From Corynebacterium sp. (GTDB taxonomy: Bacteria > Actinomycetota > Actinomycetes > Mycobacteriales > Mycobacteriaceae): 47,815 bases of DNA. The DNA is taken from positions 1 through 47,815 of the forward strand of contig JAUMTX010000018.1 of the NCBI GenBank assembly GCA_030530985.1, in the 5' to 3' direction. The notes beneath the pieces are model-generated. The model was not told the origin of the DNA. It was given only the letters and a program-made list of their open reading frames with translations, and did no database searches. Both the position numbers and the translations under genes were made by a program. Shown one piece after another: positions 1 through 9,564 of this stretch (the first letter of the stretch is position 1; each line of letters begins with the position of its first letter).

Positions 1-1145
1 GGAAGTGCAGTCATTGCGGCTGCACCAATACCGCCAAGAATCAGCAGGATAATTGCAATAATCCCCACTACTCCAAGACCCTTAGATTGGGTAGCAGTAC
101 TATCGCTGGCCTGAGACGTAGAAGCACCATCTTCCTGGGTTTGTGTCTGAGTCTGTGGCTGGGTCGATCCAGAGGTCTGACCCTGGGACTGTCCTTGAGT
201 CGATCCTGCGGTCTGGCTCTGTGACTGTGAGGATGAAGACTGTGAGGAAGAGTCGTCCGAACCGGAATTCGCGCCGGGCTGAGTCTTGTGCTCATCTGGG
301 TTGTAGTTCTTGTACACGGTGGAAGCCTGGGCTTCCTTCTTGCCCTGGTTATCAGGCCATGCGCGGAAATCTGGATAGGCACTGACAGCAGCTGCGAACA
401 TATCAGTGGCACGGGCAAGCTTGCTCGTATCCCACTTACTGACATCAGGATTGGCCACATCAGTGCCGCAGAACATCTTGCGGGCACTGACCAAGCTACT
501 GGTATTCCAGGCAGAGACATCAGGATCAGCTGCATCGGCATCAACAAACATGCTGTCCATGGTGGTCACCTTGGAGGTATCCCACTTGCTCACATCGGGA
601 TTGGCCTTGGCCGCACTATTAAACATGCCACTCATATCGGTGACATTGCTGGTGTCCCAGGTGGAGACATCTGGATTGCCAGAAATACCAAAGAAGAGGT
701 TGCTCATATTGGTGACCTTGCTGGTATCAAGCAGCTCTGTTCCATAAATTGCGCCCTTGAAAGGGAGGAACATAGTGCTGATTTTGCCGCTTAGGCGCTC
801 CTCAATGGTGTGATACTCAAGGAAGAGATTGGAAGAATCCTCCGGTAGGGATACACCCTTGGTGAAGGTAATAGAGGTCGCGGCAGGATTCTGGCTCGCA
901 TTGAGCTGGAGAATAAACTAGCGGAACTTCTGATTATCAATAGTGCCAGCACCCGAAATAGTGTAATTACGGGAATCAGTGCTGCTAGCAGTGACAGTGC
1001 CCTCACCGGAGCTGAGCTCAACAGTGGAGGACTCAGCCTGAGCAAGTGGCACTGCCTGGGAAAAGAGCGGGGTAGTAGTGCTCAAAGGCAGAGCCACGCT
1101 AAGGCTGCAAGCAATTAGAGCGATACGAGATTGTGATCCAGCCAC
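1..1145 (-). pseudogene. BspA/DUF285-type surface protein, in-frame stop, cut by window edge
   Basis: Reading from a GTG at 1143-1145, with GGGAG nine bases upstream, a typical signal peptide ends near AQA and leads into an exported protein. Codon 76 (918-920) is TAG, yet the same frame stays open without another stop to base 1. Beyond the stop come at least four copies of the DUF285 repeat (NPDVSxWDTSxVxxM..MF, about 785-370), a Ser/Gln/Thr-rich stalk, and a hydrophobic helix at the window edge (about bases 5-75) that would anchor the protein. BspA-type repeats are known from bacterial surface adhesins; an adhesive role here is inference. I call it a pseudogene because the signal peptide and the repeats are separated by the stop. 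A single C-to-T change in CAG, a sequencing error or readthrough are alternatives. Confidence 0.75.
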
Positions 1146-1235
1146 GGGTAATACTCCCTTGATCCTTGAGGTTATTTTTATAACCCCAAAGGTAGCATAT
1201 TTGGTTACGCTCTAATGGCCTTGAGTATTTGCAGG

Positions 1236-1904
1236 CTAGCGAGTAATCATCGCACCAATAATGGTGCCGAGATTACCCAAGTGCTCAACCTCGGAGGCAA
1301 GCAGGTCAGGGCCACCTGGGCGACCAACGACAAGAACAAGGTTCGTATTGTCGATTGGGGCGATAGCGAGGGCGGCGTCGAGAAGCGCCCAGGACTCAGG
1401 GATCCAGGACTCGGTTTCAGGGTCGAGGACACGGGCCTTCTCTGGACGAATAATTGATGGGGACTCGCCATTATCCTCCGGGGCAGAATCCGAGGCAGCA
1501 AGGCGGCGGGAACTATCCTCCGAAATCTCCAGAGCAATAGCCCAACCAGAAGTCATAGTGCGTGGAATGTGATCCACCAACTCCTTGAGCGCACGCGCAC
1601 GGCTGCCACGGGACTCGGCTACACGGCTAAGCATCGCAATCTGTTCGCGTCTATCCACAGTGCCAGCGAAGGGGCGAATGGAATCAACCTCCACGCCTTC
1701 CACCTGCTGGGCTGCGGTAATAAGAGTATCCGGCAGGATAGAACTAGGAATATTAACGACAATATCGTCCATGGCCGTATTGTCCGGGAAAACCTGGATA
1801 ACATCGACCGATTGGATATTGGCGTCGACAGTGCCGAAAGCATCCGCCAGGCGGCCAAGACTACCGGGGGTATCAGGCAAAAGGACACGAATCAGATAGG
1901 ACAT
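1236..1904 (-). CDS. ACT-domain amino-acid-binding protein
   Basis: This 222-residue protein starts with an ACT fold at about residues 3-75 (YLIRVLLPDTPGSLGRLADAF), the small ligand-binding module found in amino-acid-regulated enzymes and regulators. No catalytic domain follows. The rest is a mixed stretch ending in a conserved-looking hydrophobic segment (NTNLVLVVGRPGGPDLL). It is divergent from gatC, and I recall an ACT protein beside gatC in other corynebacteria, so a role linked to amino-acid sensing near the tRNA amidotransferase is plausible but unproven. The ATG has a weak AAAGA upstream. A small hairpin (1167-1182) lies between it and the broken surface gene; it has no T tract, so I do not call a terminator. 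Confidence 0.75.
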   Translation of the reverse strand: MSYLIRVLLPDTPGSLGRLADAFGTVDANIQSVDVIQVFPDNTAMDDIVVNIPSSILPDTLITAAQQVEGVEVDSIRPFAGTVDRREQIAMLSRVAESRGSRARALKELVDHIPRTMTSGWAIALEISEDSSRRLAASDSAPEDNGESPSIIRPEKARVLDPETESWIPESWALLDAALAIAPIDNTNLVLVVGRPGGPDLLASEVEHLGNLGTIIGAMITR

Positions 1905-2116
1905 AAGAAATCTTTCAGGCTAATTAATAATTCTAAAGTTGCACAACCAGTGCGTACTCTATAGTACAGCAGGTATCTGAAAAGAGGATGAATGGTCGCC
2001 TAAAACTGGCCTAAATCACATATTGGTGCTTTCAATGGGAAGCTCACTATTGCAGGAGATGGGGCGCTAGCATCCCAGCCGGGCAGGATGGCCGTGCAGG
2101 ATGGCGCTGGGTACGG

Positions 2117-2122
2117 TACAAT
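2117..2122 (+). promoter_or_regulatory. Probable -10 element of gatCA
   Basis: TACAAT lies 52 bases upstream of the gatC start, within the 270-base divergent region shared with the ACT gene. A direct repeat of GCAGGATGGC sits just upstream (about 2082-2105). No clear -35 is visible, which is usual in corynebacteria. Confidence 0.4.
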
Positions 2123-2174
2123 TAACAAGTTAGATTGCAAAATGAATCCTACAAAGAACGAAGGATTATTCCCC

Positions 2175-2477
2175 GTGTCTGAGATTTCTCGTGAAGAAGT
2201 TGCGCACCTCGCTAAGCTTGCACGTTTGGCCTTGAGCGATGAAGAACTGGATCAGTTCGCGACCCAGATTGATAGCATCGTGGCCAATGTGAGTGCTGTT
2301 GGCAAGGTGGCAGCTGAGGGTGTTGAACCAATGTCGCACCCACACTCCATTACTACCAAGATGCGTCCCGATGTTGAGGAGAAGACCCTCACCCAGGAGC
2401 AGGCCCTTGACCAGGCTCCTGCAAAGAAGGATGACCGCTTCCAGGTGCCACAGATTCTCGGGGAGGAGAGCAATTAA
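2175..2477 (+). CDS. gatC: Asp/Glu-tRNA amidotransferase subunit C
   Basis: GatC is the small subunit of the GatCAB complex, which converts misacylated Glu-tRNA(Gln) and Asp-tRNA(Asn) to Gln-tRNA and Asn-tRNA in organisms lacking the cognate synthetases. I chose the GTG at 2175 because GAAGGA precedes it and the resulting 100-residue protein ([20 protein letters not shown]...) matches the family length; a longer reading from 2088 adds 29 residues unlike GatC. The family pattern with EGVEPMSHP in the middle is clear. The stop TAA overlaps the gatA ATG (TAATG), indicating translational coupling. Confidence 0.93.
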   Translation: MSEISREEVAHLAKLARLALSDEELDQFATQIDSIVANVSAVGKVAAEGVEPMSHPHSITTKMRPDVEEKTLTQEQALDQAPAKKDDRFQVPQILGEESN

Positions 2478-3973
2478 TGAGCGATAATAAGTACCTAGTT
2501 GGCAATGGTGGCAGTGAACTCACCGCCATGACCGCTGCCGACCTGGCTGCAAAGATCCACTCCCGTGAGGTCTCCAGCCAGGAAGTAACCCAGGCTCACC
2601 TCGACCGTATCGCTGAGGTTGACGCTGATATCCACGCCTTCCTCCATGTTGGTGCCGATGAGGCTCTTGCTGCCGCTAAGGCTGTGGACGAGTCCCTGGC
2701 CAAGGGTGAAGCTCCTGCTTCTCCACTGGCTGGTGTGCCACTGGCGCTGAAGGACGTCTTCACCACCACCGATGCTCCAACCACTTGTGCTTCCAAGATT
2801 CTTGAAGGCTATGTGGCTCCTTATGATGCGACCGTAACCAAGCGCATCCGCGAGGCTGGTATCCCAATCCTGGGTAAGACCAATATGGACGAGTTCGCCA
2901 TGGGTTCCTCCACTGAGAACTCCGCCTATGGTCCAACCCGCAACCCATGGGATCTTGAGCGCACCCCAGGTGGCTCCGGTGGCGGTTCCTCCGCTGCTCT
3001 TGCTTCCGGTGAGGCCCCACTGGCTATTGGTACTGATACCGGTGGTTCCATCCGTCAGCCAGCATCCCTGACCAACACTGTTGGTGTGAAGCCAACCTAC
3101 GGCACTGTTTCCCGTTATGGTCTGGTTGCCTGCGCATCCTCCCTGGACCAGGGTGGCCCAACCGCCCGTACCGTTCTGGATACCGCGCTGCTGCACGAAG
3201 TTATTGCTGGCTATGACCGCTTTGACGCTACCAGTGTGAACCGCCCAGTTGCCCCAGTTGTTGAGGCTGCTAAGGCTGGCGCCAATGGTGACCTCAAGGG
3301 TGTTAAGGTCGGTGTGGTTAAGCAGTTCGACCGCGAAGGCTACCAGCCAGGCGTGCTTGAGGCTTTCCATAAGTCCGTGGATACCCTCACCGCTCAGGGT
3401 GCCGAAATTGTTGAGGTTGATTGCCCTCACTTCGACGATGCTCTGGCCGCCTACTACCTCATTCTTCCATGTGAGGTTTCCTCTAACCTTGCGCGTTTCG
3501 ACGGCATGCGTTACGGCCTGCGTGTGGGTGATGATGGTCGCCACAGCGCCGAAGAGGTTATGGCTATGACCCGTGCTGCCGGCTTCGGCCCTGAGGTTAA
3601 GCGTCGTATCATCCTGGGCACCTATGCTCTGTCCGTTGGTTACTATGATGCCTATTATCTTCAGGCTCAGCGTGTCCGTACCCTCATTGCCAATGACTTT
3701 AAGAAGGCTTATGAGCAGGTTGATGTCCTTGTTGGCCCAACCACTCCTACCACCGCCTTCAAGCTTGGTGAGAAGGTCTCCGACCCATTGGCTATGTACA
3801 ACTTCGACCTGTGCACCCTGCCACTGAACCTTGCTGGTGTGTGCGGTATGTCCGTCCCAGCCGGTCTGACCTCCGACACCAACCTTCCTACCGGCCTGCA
3901 GATCATGGCCCCTGCCTTTGAGGATGATCGCCTCTACCGCGTGGGCGCTGCTTTTGAGGCTGCTCAGAAGTAA
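2477..3973 (+). CDS. gatA: Asp/Glu-tRNA amidotransferase subunit A
   Basis: GatA is the amidase subunit of GatCAB: it hydrolyses glutamine and passes ammonia to GatB. The 498-residue protein has the whole amidase signature, with the Ser-cisSer-Lys triad readable as K92 (LALKDVF), S167 (PGGSGGGSS) and S191 ([11 protein letters not shown]). It starts on an ATG overlapping the gatC stop. A strong terminator follows, so gatCA looks like a two-gene operon, with gatB encoded 11 kb away, as is usual in corynebacteria. Confidence 0.96.
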   Translation: MSDNKYLVGNGGSELTAMTAADLAAKIHSREVSSQEVTQAHLDRIAEVDADIHAFLHVGADEALAAAKAVDESLAKGEAPASPLAGVPLALKDVFTTTDAPTTCASKILEGYVAPYDATVTKRIREAGIPILGKTNMDEFAMGSSTENSAYGPTRNPWDLERTPGGSGGGSSAALASGEAPLAIGTDTGGSIRQPASLTNTVGVKPTYGTVSRYGLVACASSLDQGGPTARTVLDTALLHEVIAGYDRFDATSVNRPVAPVVEAAKAGANGDLKGVKVGVVKQFDREGYQPGVLEAFHKSVDTLTAQGAEIVEVDCPHFDDALAAYYLILPCEVSSNLARFDGMRYGLRVGDDGRHSAEEVMAMTRAAGFGPEVKRRIILGTYALSVGYYDAYYLQAQRVRTLIANDFKKAYEQVDVLVGPTTPTTAFKLGEKVSDPLAMYNFDLCTLPLNLAGVCGMSVPAGLTSDTNLPTGLQIMAPAFEDDRLYRVGAAFEAAQK

Positions 3974-4004
3974 TGACTTAAGGCTTTCGGCCTAAGTACT
4001 TAAG

Positions 4005-4033
4005 AAACCCCGGTTACCCGGGGTTTTCTTTTT
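4005..4033 (+). terminator. Rho-independent terminator of gatCA
   Basis: A nine-pair GC-rich stem (AAACCCCGG / CCGGGGTTT, loop about TTAC) is followed by TTTTCTTTTT. It lies 32 bases after the gatA stop. Confidence 0.9.
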
Positions 4034-4292
4034 GTCTATGTGCGGTGCGGGCTGCTGGGCAGGGCGCATAATATTTTTCGATAATGCATAACGAATAATG
4101 AAAAATCACCCATAAGTTTTCGATCTATGGCCTGGTTAAAGGCGTGTTTTGTTTTAAAATTCGGACTCTTCCAGTATGACGGTTTGGATCCTAAAGATCT
4201 TTTCAACCCAAAACTATGGATGCATTGATCAGGATAATATGCAGGGGTGTGGGGCGTCGACAAGCAAAGAAAGGGTACTGAGCGTAGAGGTA

Positions 4293-5003
4293 CTAGCGTG
4301 GCCTAGACTCGCAGGCAACACCATCGCCATCACGGTCAAGGGCACGGCGGTAGCCTGCCTCACCAACGCGCAGCGGTGCAGCGCCGGCCGCCCAGGCAGC
4401 ACGGCAATTCTCGAAGTACACATTGCTTGGTGCAGGAGCCGGTGCGGGAGCTGGTGCCGGTGCTGGGGCAGGTGCAGGGGACTCAACTGGTGCCGGCGCT
4501 GGCTGTTCAACCGGTGCAGGGGCAGGAGCCGGCTGCTCTACCGGTGCAGGATCTGGTGCCGGGGCCGGTGCTGGTTCTTCTACAGGCGCAATTGGCGCAG
4601 CAGGTTCTGGAACGGCAGCCACGGCAGGAGCCGGTGAGGCAGGCTCCGTGGAGTTGTACACAGTCACGGTCACAGTTGAGGTTGGCAGGGTAGTCGTGGT
4701 GCTAACTGTTGTGACGGCAACACTGCTTGAAGCCGAGGTAGAGGTCGCCGCTACGCTCGTAGTCGTGGACGTCGACGTGGAAGTGGCCGGGGAGGTGGCC
4801 GTAGTCGACTCAGTAGAAGGAGCCGCGTCGCTTTCTTCAGTGCTCGTAGGAGTTTGATTAAAGTCCATGCTAGAAGCATTATTCACGCCTTGCAGGCGGG
4901 TATTGAGGGCATCAGTCGCATGGGGGCGAAGATAGAATTGTGCGTAGCCGGCACCGGCAATAAGCAGCAATACGAATAGTAGAATGAAGCTGAATTTACG
5001 CAC
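4293..5003 (-). CDS. Exported Excalibur-domain protein with Ser/Thr and Pro/Ala stalk
   Basis: Translation starts at a GTG behind AAAGGAGAG. Residues 4-22 form a hydrophobic signal or anchor. The middle is low complexity: a Ser/Thr/Val-rich part (about 50-115), then Pro-Ala and Pro-Val repeats (about 125-190). The last 45 residues are an Excalibur domain with the calcium-binding signature [10 protein letters not shown] and a paired cysteine in ENCRAAW. Excalibur domains occur on exported proteins, often near nucleases or cell-wall proteins; no enzymatic domain is present here. The layout suggests a membrane-tethered protein that pushes a small Ca-binding head through the wall. The repetitive DNA makes frame and length less certain in the middle. 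The 259 bases between this gene and the gatCA terminator show nothing recognisable. Confidence 0.8.
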   Translation of the reverse strand: MRKFSFILLFVLLLIAGAGYAQFYLRPHATDALNTRLQGVNNASSMDFNQTPTSTEESDAAPSTESTTATSPATSTSTSTTTSVAATSTSASSSVAVTTVSTTTTLPTSTVTVTVYNSTEPASPAPAVAAVPEPAAPIAPVEEPAPAPAPDPAPVEQPAPAPAPVEQPAPAPVESPAPAPAPAPAPAPAPAPSNVYFENCRAAWAAGAAPLRVGEAGYRRALDRDGDGVACESRPR

Positions 5004-5150
5004 GAACTCTCCTTTTTGCGGAAGCAGTAAAGCCGATAGCAGAGATTCTAATTGTGCAAATAGCGAAATATCAAGTCATTCCGGTAGAGCTAACTGCCAG
5101 GGAATCCAGGGAATAAGGCGTAGGGTGGGCGGGTGAATCGACCCAAGATT

Positions 5151-5969
5151 TTAGAGCTGTGAAAGCTGGGCGACTTTATCCTCATAGCCGGGGCGCGGCA
5201 CATAGGTGTACATAAACCAGTCGGTCGGATTGGCCAGTTGCATGCCTTCATAGTCCAGCTCAATGCGGCCAAGGCGTGGATGGTTCAGATCCTTATAACC
5301 GCTGGTGTGGGTGAGCACATCCTGCTGTTCCCACATGTCCTTGAACTCCGGGCTTTCCTCTTTGAGGTTTTTGACGAATTCATAAATCCGGGATTTATTA
5401 TCGCTGAGTGCATAACTCATACGCAGGGTGGCTGTGAGGCCCCGCGCAATATCCTCCCAGCCAAGGAAGAAGTCCTTGGACTCCGGGCAGAGGAAGGTAA
5501 AGCGAGTCATATTATTTTTCGCCAGCGGGTTTTCATATAGTGGCTGGTAGAGGGCCCTGGCCGCCGCATTAGCACCCACCTCATTAATACAATTATCGCG
5601 AATCCTGGTGGGCAAAGTGGATGAATCAAGCACCGACTGCAAGGTTGGGCGTAGTGGTTCCTGCTCCTGTTGCTGGGGCTCGTGGGCGAAAAAATCGGGG
5701 GCCGCAATACGGCGAAGGTAGAGCATTTCCTCGGGATTAAGGCGAAGAGCCTTGCCAAGGGTAGTGATAATTTCTGGTGAAATAGTGGCTGTCTCACCGC
5801 GCTCAATCTGGCCATAATAATCAACACTGAGACCCGCAAGTAGGGCGACCTCTTCGCGTCGCAAGCCAGCCACACGGCGGCGCCCCGAGAACGGTAGGTT
5901 CACATCCTCCGGGCGCAGGCGCTCACGACGGTTTCGCAAAAACTTGCCCAGTAGCTGATTATTAAGCAT
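5151..5969 (-). CDS. XRE-family regulator with MmyB-like ligand-binding domain
   Basis: The protein (272 residues from the ATG at 5969) has an N-terminal helix-turn-helix (RRVAGLRREEVALLAGLSVD, about residues 27-60) followed by the MmyB-type domain (about 100-265), recognisable from the ARALY, FTFLCPE, GWEDIA, LRMSYAL and SPEFKDMWEQ positions. This family regulates adjacent genes in response to unknown, probably lipid-like, ligands. A longer reading from 6071 would cover the promoter region shared with the divergent efflux gene, so the shorter start is preferred. The divergent arrangement suggests it controls the DHA2 transporter next door. Confidence 0.82.
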   Translation of the reverse strand: MLNNQLLGKFLRNRRERLRPEDVNLPFSGRRRVAGLRREEVALLAGLSVDYYGQIERGETATISPEIITTLGKALRLNPEEMLYLRRIAAPDFFAHEPQQQEQEPLRPTLQSVLDSSTLPTRIRDNCINEVGANAAARALYQPLYENPLAKNNMTRFTFLCPESKDFFLGWEDIARGLTATLRMSYALSDNKSRIYEFVKNLKEESPEFKDMWEQQDVLTHTSGYKDLNHPRLGRIELDYEGMQLANPTDWFMYTYVPRPGYEDKVAQLSQL

Positions 5970-6112
5970 ATCTACATTATGAGGTATTGAAGCAAGTTTA
6001 AGCCACTGCACGTGCTGTGTGTACTGCGCATACAGTTCGGGTGGGGCTTTATCCGTGGGTTGCCAACCCATGGATAAACTACCCCTGGTTAGTGCTGCTG
6101 TGCGGGCGTTAA

Positions 6113-7444
6113 ATGGGGTGTATGAAAAGAAATTGGATTCTCACCATTATTATTCTCGCGTACTTCATGATCATCATGGACACCTCGGTGATCTTTACAA
6201 GTCTGGACACCATGTCCCGCGAATTGGGTCTTAGTGTTTCTGCTAGTACCTGGGTGCAGGATGCCTATACCTTATTCTTTGGTGGCCTCCTAGTCCTGGG
6301 AGCACAAATTGGTACAGTGCTAGGAAAGCGCCGCATCTTTATCGCCGGCTTGGTTATCTTCGGTGCCGCCTCGGTTGCTGTGGGTCTTGGCTCGGCCCCA
6401 AGTGTGTTGATTATTGCCAGGGCCCTGCAAGGTGTGGGTGCGGCCATTATTGCCCCAACCTCCCTTGCTCTGATTACCGAGCATTTTGAGGAAGGGGAGG
6501 AGCGCGCCAAAGCTACCCGTCTCTATGGTGCTACCGCCGGTATTGGGTCCGCAGTCGGCATGATTTTTGGTGGCCTGGTCACCACCTATATTTCCTGGCG
6601 CTTCGCCTTCTTTATTAACGCCCCCATCGCCATTGCCCTTACCTATATTGCACTGCGCGTACTGCCCGCCGATAAGGCTCGCTCCACTGTGTCACTCCGC
6701 TCCTTTGATATCTTCGGTGCCTTCCTAGCCACCCTTGGTTTGGGCGCAATTAGCTTCGGCATTATGGAGTCCATGTGGTGGATTAGTATCCTTGGTGGCC
6801 TGGTCCTGGTTGCCTTCGGTTGGTATGAAACCCGGGCTGCCCACCCCATCATTCCACCAGCGATTATTAAGCACCCGGTTCGTGGCCCCATGGGTTTGGG
6901 TCGCTTCTTCTTCGCCGCCACAGTAATGCCATTCTTCCTCCTGGCATCCCAATTAATGGGTACTCACTTTGGGTTTAGCGCACTAGCCATTGGTCTTGCC
7001 TTCAGCGCCAATGCCATCCCCCAATTCCTTCTGGCCATGAACCTCCGCCGCATCCAGGCACGCTGGGGAATCCCAACTGTCGTTATTGCCGGCCTCATTA
7101 TGACGGCGACCGGTGTGGCCGCAATGATTCCGCTCAATAACACCGGTGGCAGTGTTCTCCTGCTCCTGCTCATCTATGCGTGGATGGGTGTGGGCCAGGG
7201 CCTTGCATTTGCCACCCTCACCTCCCTTGGTATCTATGGGGCAAGCGCCGAAGACTCTGGTGCCGCAAGTGGTGTGGTCAACTCCGCCCACCAGCTTGGC
7301 GCCACAATCGGCCTGCCCATTGTGATGAGCATGGCTAACCCATTCATCGGCTCCACAGTGCTCATCCTGCTCTCCATTGCCTTTGCCGCCTGGGGCGCAC
7401 TGAACTATGTCTCCCTGCAACGAAGCACAGTGGCTGCTCGATAA
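6113..7444 (+). CDS. DHA2-type MFS drug-efflux transporter
   Basis: A 443-residue integral membrane protein with the DHA2 hallmarks: MDTSVIFTSLDTM in helix 1, WVQDAYTLFFGGLLVLGAQIG, a degenerate motif A (GTVLGKRR), ARALQGVGAAIIAP, and the antiporter motif in GATAGIGSAVGMIFGG. It belongs with the EmrB/QacA-like proton-coupled exporters, though it is shorter than most 14-helix members; the substrate is unknown. An in-frame ATG at 6122 with GGGG before it is an alternative start. The divergent XRE gene is its likely regulator. Confidence 0.85.
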   Translation: MGCMKRNWILTIIILAYFMIIMDTSVIFTSLDTMSRELGLSVSASTWVQDAYTLFFGGLLVLGAQIGTVLGKRRIFIAGLVIFGAASVAVGLGSAPSVLIIARALQGVGAAIIAPTSLALITEHFEEGEERAKATRLYGATAGIGSAVGMIFGGLVTTYISWRFAFFINAPIAIALTYIALRVLPADKARSTVSLRSFDIFGAFLATLGLGAISFGIMESMWWISILGGLVLVAFGWYETRAAHPIIPPAIIKHPVRGPMGLGRFFFAATVMPFFLLASQLMGTHFGFSALAIGLAFSANAIPQFLLAMNLRRIQARWGIPTVVIAGLIMTATGVAAMIPLNNTGGSVLLLLLIYAWMGVGQGLAFATLTSLGIYGASAEDSGAASGVVNSAHQLGATIGLPIVMSMANPFIGSTVLILLSIAFAAWGALNYVSLQRSTVAAR

Positions 7445-7448
7445 GAAG

Positions 7449-7480
7449 AAAAGGCGTAATCCTTAGGGATCACGCCTTTA
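7449..7480 (+). terminator. Terminator after the DHA2 efflux gene
   Basis: AAAGGCGTAATCC and GGATCACGCCTTT pair with one mismatch around a short loop. The run of A before and T after the stem could serve both this gene and the convergent small membrane gene. Confidence 0.7.
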
Positions 7481-7531
7481 ATCGTGGAGCTCAGCGTGTG
7501 CTGTGCTTACAGCTACTAGTGGGAAGTGCCA

Positions 7532-7867
7532 CTAGCCTTCATCATTAATGAAGTGTGCAGCGACAGCAGCAAGAGCTGCAGTAACAACAACACCAGGGAA
7601 ACGGCTAATCTTCTCAGCAGCAACATGGGCGCCCATTGCAGCAGCGGTAAAAGTACCAAGCAGGGCAGCAGCCTTTTGTGGGCCAGACTTAGTGAACCAG
7701 CACCAAGCGGAATAGCCACCGGTAGCACCAACCAAGGCGGCACCCAGCGGACGAATACCAGTCTGGGTTGCAATAACCCAGCTGCCAAGCAGCCCCGTGG
7801 CAACTACAGGTGCGGTGCGAACCTGACGTGGGTCCTTAAAATTCTGCTTCTTCTTATCGGTCGACAT
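7532..7867 (-). CDS. Small membrane protein, paralogue of the next gene
   Basis: I do not recognise a characterised family. The 111-residue protein has a charged N-terminus (MSTDKKKQNFKDPRQ) and four hydrophobic segments. It shares a pattern with its upstream neighbour: APVVATGLLGSWVIATQTGIRPLG, WFTKSGPQKAAALLGTF, GAHVAAEKI, and a C-terminal AAHFINDEG. The start at 7867 matches that neighbour; an upstream ATG at 7888 is less likely. The two genes lie 47 bases apart on one strand and probably arose by tandem duplication. No function can be given beyond a membrane location. Confidence 0.75.
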   Translation of the reverse strand: MSTDKKKQNFKDPRQVRTAPVVATGLLGSWVIATQTGIRPLGAALVGATGGYSAWCWFTKSGPQKAAALLGTFTAAAMGAHVAAEKISRFPGVVVTAALAAVAAHFINDEG

Positions 7868-7914
7868 AAAAACTCCTAATGAGCGCAAAAAGGGGATGTG
7901 GAGTGGGGCCGAAC

Positions 7915-8232
7915 TTAGCGGCGGTCGTTAAGGAAATGCGCAGCCAATGCGCTAATGCCAGTAACAGTAAGAACGGAAGGCCAAGCACCAATCTTCTTAG
8001 CCAAACGGTGGGAACCAATAAAGCCACCAATATAGGTTGCAAGCAGGACCAAAGCCGCAATAGGGCCGGACTTCTTGAACCAGGTTTCAAGGCTCAAGCC
8101 ACCCATAGCAGCAAGAAGCACACCACCAATTGGACGAATACCCGTCTCACGGGCAATCAACCAGCCACCAACAAGACCGGTAGCAAGCATAGGAGCAGTC
8201 TTACGCTCCTGAGAAGGCACGAATTTTTCCAT
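7915..8232 (-). CDS. Small membrane protein, paralogue of the previous gene
   Basis: The 105-residue protein from the ATG at 8232 (MEKFVPSQERKTAPMLATGL) has the same architecture as its downstream neighbour, with shared GIRPIGG, WFKKSGP, KKIGAWPSVLTVTG and AAHFLNDRR positions. A longer reading to 8493 would run through the cobalamin riboswitch on the other strand and is rejected. It is divergent from the riboswitch-controlled ABC importer, but nothing in the sequence links it to cobalamin. Confidence 0.75.
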   Translation of the reverse strand: MEKFVPSQERKTAPMLATGLVGGWLIARETGIRPIGGVLLAAMGGLSLETWFKKSGPIAALVLLATYIGGFIGSHRLAKKIGAWPSVLTVTGISALAAHFLNDRR

Positions 8233-8283
8233 GAGTTCTACTTTACCCCTTGGGCTTCTAATTAGCGTTAGATGCAACAGATA

Positions 8284-8476
8284 TTCACAGGCTTTTTTGA
8301 AAAACAGCCATGTAGGGTAGTCTGAGTGTGTCCGGGAGCAGGTCCAAAGGAATATGGTGAAAACCCATAACTGGCGCGCAGCGGTAAAGGATATCGAAGC
8401 CTCATAATAACCCACTGGTATGAACATACTGGGAAGGGATGGAGTGGAGTCCTGAGTCCGAAGACTTTGCCTGTTC
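8284..8476 (+). promoter_or_regulatory. Cobalamin (B12) riboswitch
   Basis: The 295 bases before the permease start hold conserved positions of the cobalamin riboswitch: GGTGAAAACCC (8355-8366), CGCAGCGGTAA (8377-8387, the B12 box region), and GAGTCCGAAGAC followed by TTGCCTGTT (about 8454-8475). ACAGGC at 8287-8292 can pair with GCCTGT at about 8469-8474 to close the outer stem. The AGGAG ribosome site of the permease (8516-8520) lies about 40 bases downstream. No terminator with a T tract is evident between them, so control is more likely at translation initiation. Confidence 0.85.
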
Positions 8477-8527
8477 ACCTTGTTAGTAACCACGCGACAC
8501 TGGTTGCTCTAACGTAGGAGACCACAT

Positions 8528-9562
8528 ATGCGGGCGCCCAGCGCTACCATCCGCATGTATCTATGCATCTGTATTTGCCTCATTGGAATAGGGCTCAGCC
8601 TCATTCTGTCCGTAGGCATTGGTTCCGTCCACTACTCGTGGAGCTCAGTATTCTCAATTCTGCGCCACCACCTCGGTGGGGCCGAACTCTCCGGAGACAT
8701 CACCCAAGCTGCCGATACCATCATCTGGCAGCTACGCGTACCACGCGCCATACTGGCACTAACTGTGGGCGCCGGGTTAGCTATTGCGGGCGTCGACATG
8801 CAAGCACTGGTACGAAACCCACTAGCAGAACCATATCTGCTGGGAATCGCATCCGGTGCCAGCGTGGGTGCCACAGCAGTACTTGTCTTTGGTGTCATCG
8901 GTGGAATCAACGCACTTTTCATCGGCTCCCTCGTCGGTGCAATTGCTGCAAGCATAACCGTCTACCTCATTGCCAGAATGCAAGGCGACCTCAACCCACT
9001 ACGACTCATTCTTAGTGGCGTAGTACTCTCCTCAGCATTCTCCGCAGTAGCAAGCTTCCTTGTCTTCCGTGGACCTGACTCTCGGGCAGCAGAATCCGTC
9101 ATGTTCTGGATGCTTGGCTCCGTGGCAGGCGCCACCTGGGCCAAACTACCAATCCCGATTATTACCGTCATCCTCGCATTCATCCTCATGCGCTTCCTCT
9201 CCCGCCCGATGGACGCCATCGCCTCCGGTGATGAAACAGCCATCTCCGTGGGCGTGGATGTGCGCACCATGCGCGCCATACTCTTCCTCATCCAAGCAGT
9301 ACTCGTCGGCATAATGGTAGCCATCGCCGGCGGCATTGGATTTGTTGGCCTGGTCATCCCACACCTCGCACGCACCCTCGTTGGCGCCGTGCACAGCCGA
9401 CTCATCCCAACCGCCGCAGTCATGGGCGCACTCTTCATGCTGTGGGTGGATGTCATTGCCCGCATTGCCGCACCACCCCAAGAAATCCCACTCGGCGTGG
9501 TAACCGGAATCATTGGCGCACCACTCTTCCTCATCCTCATGGGACGAAAGGAGCTGCGCTAA
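8528..9562 (+). CDS. FecCD/BtuC-type ABC permease, probably for cobalamin
   Basis: A 344-residue polytopic permease of the vitamin B12/iron-siderophore family. Diagnostic stretches are DIIWQLRVPRAI-like (TIIWQLRVPRAILALTVG), RNPLAEPYLLGIASGASVGA, SGVVLSSAFSA and GGIGFVGLVIPHLAR, the last being the ATPase-coupling loop; the C-terminus keeps EIPLGVVTGIIGAPLF. It begins at ATG after AGGAG. The family cannot separate haem, siderophore and cobalamin carriers, but the riboswitch in front strongly favours cobalamin or a corrinoid. It is followed after two bases by the ATPase gene. Confidence 0.88.
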   Translation: MRAPSATIRMYLCICICLIGIGLSLILSVGIGSVHYSWSSVFSILRHHLGGAELSGDITQAADTIIWQLRVPRAILALTVGAGLAIAGVDMQALVRNPLAEPYLLGIASGASVGATAVLVFGVIGGINALFIGSLVGAIAASITVYLIARMQGDLNPLRLILSGVVLSSAFSAVASFLVFRGPDSRAAESVMFWMLGSVAGATWAKLPIPIITVILAFILMRFLSRPMDAIASGDETAISVGVDVRTMRAILFLIQAVLVGIMVAIAGGIGFVGLVIPHLARTLVGAVHSRLIPTAAVMGALFMLWVDVIARIAAPPQEIPLGVVTGIIGAPLFLILMGRKELR

Positions 9563-9564
9563 AT

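Noticed and set aside
1160..1190. Terminator after the ACT-domain gene
   Set aside because: Only a weak AT-rich six-pair stem and no T tract in the right direction.
4430..4620. Possible CRISPR or tandem-repeat array
   Set aside because: Repeats are short codon-level Pro-Ala repeats inside one reading frame, with no spacers.
4423..4857. A Gly/Ala-repeat protein on the plus strand
   Set aside because: It is the complement of the Pro/Ala stalk of the Excalibur protein, which has signal, ribosome site and a terminal domain.
8233..8493. Extension of the small membrane protein to 8493
   Set aside because: The stretch is the cobalamin riboswitch on the other strand, and the paralogue's length fits the start at 8232.
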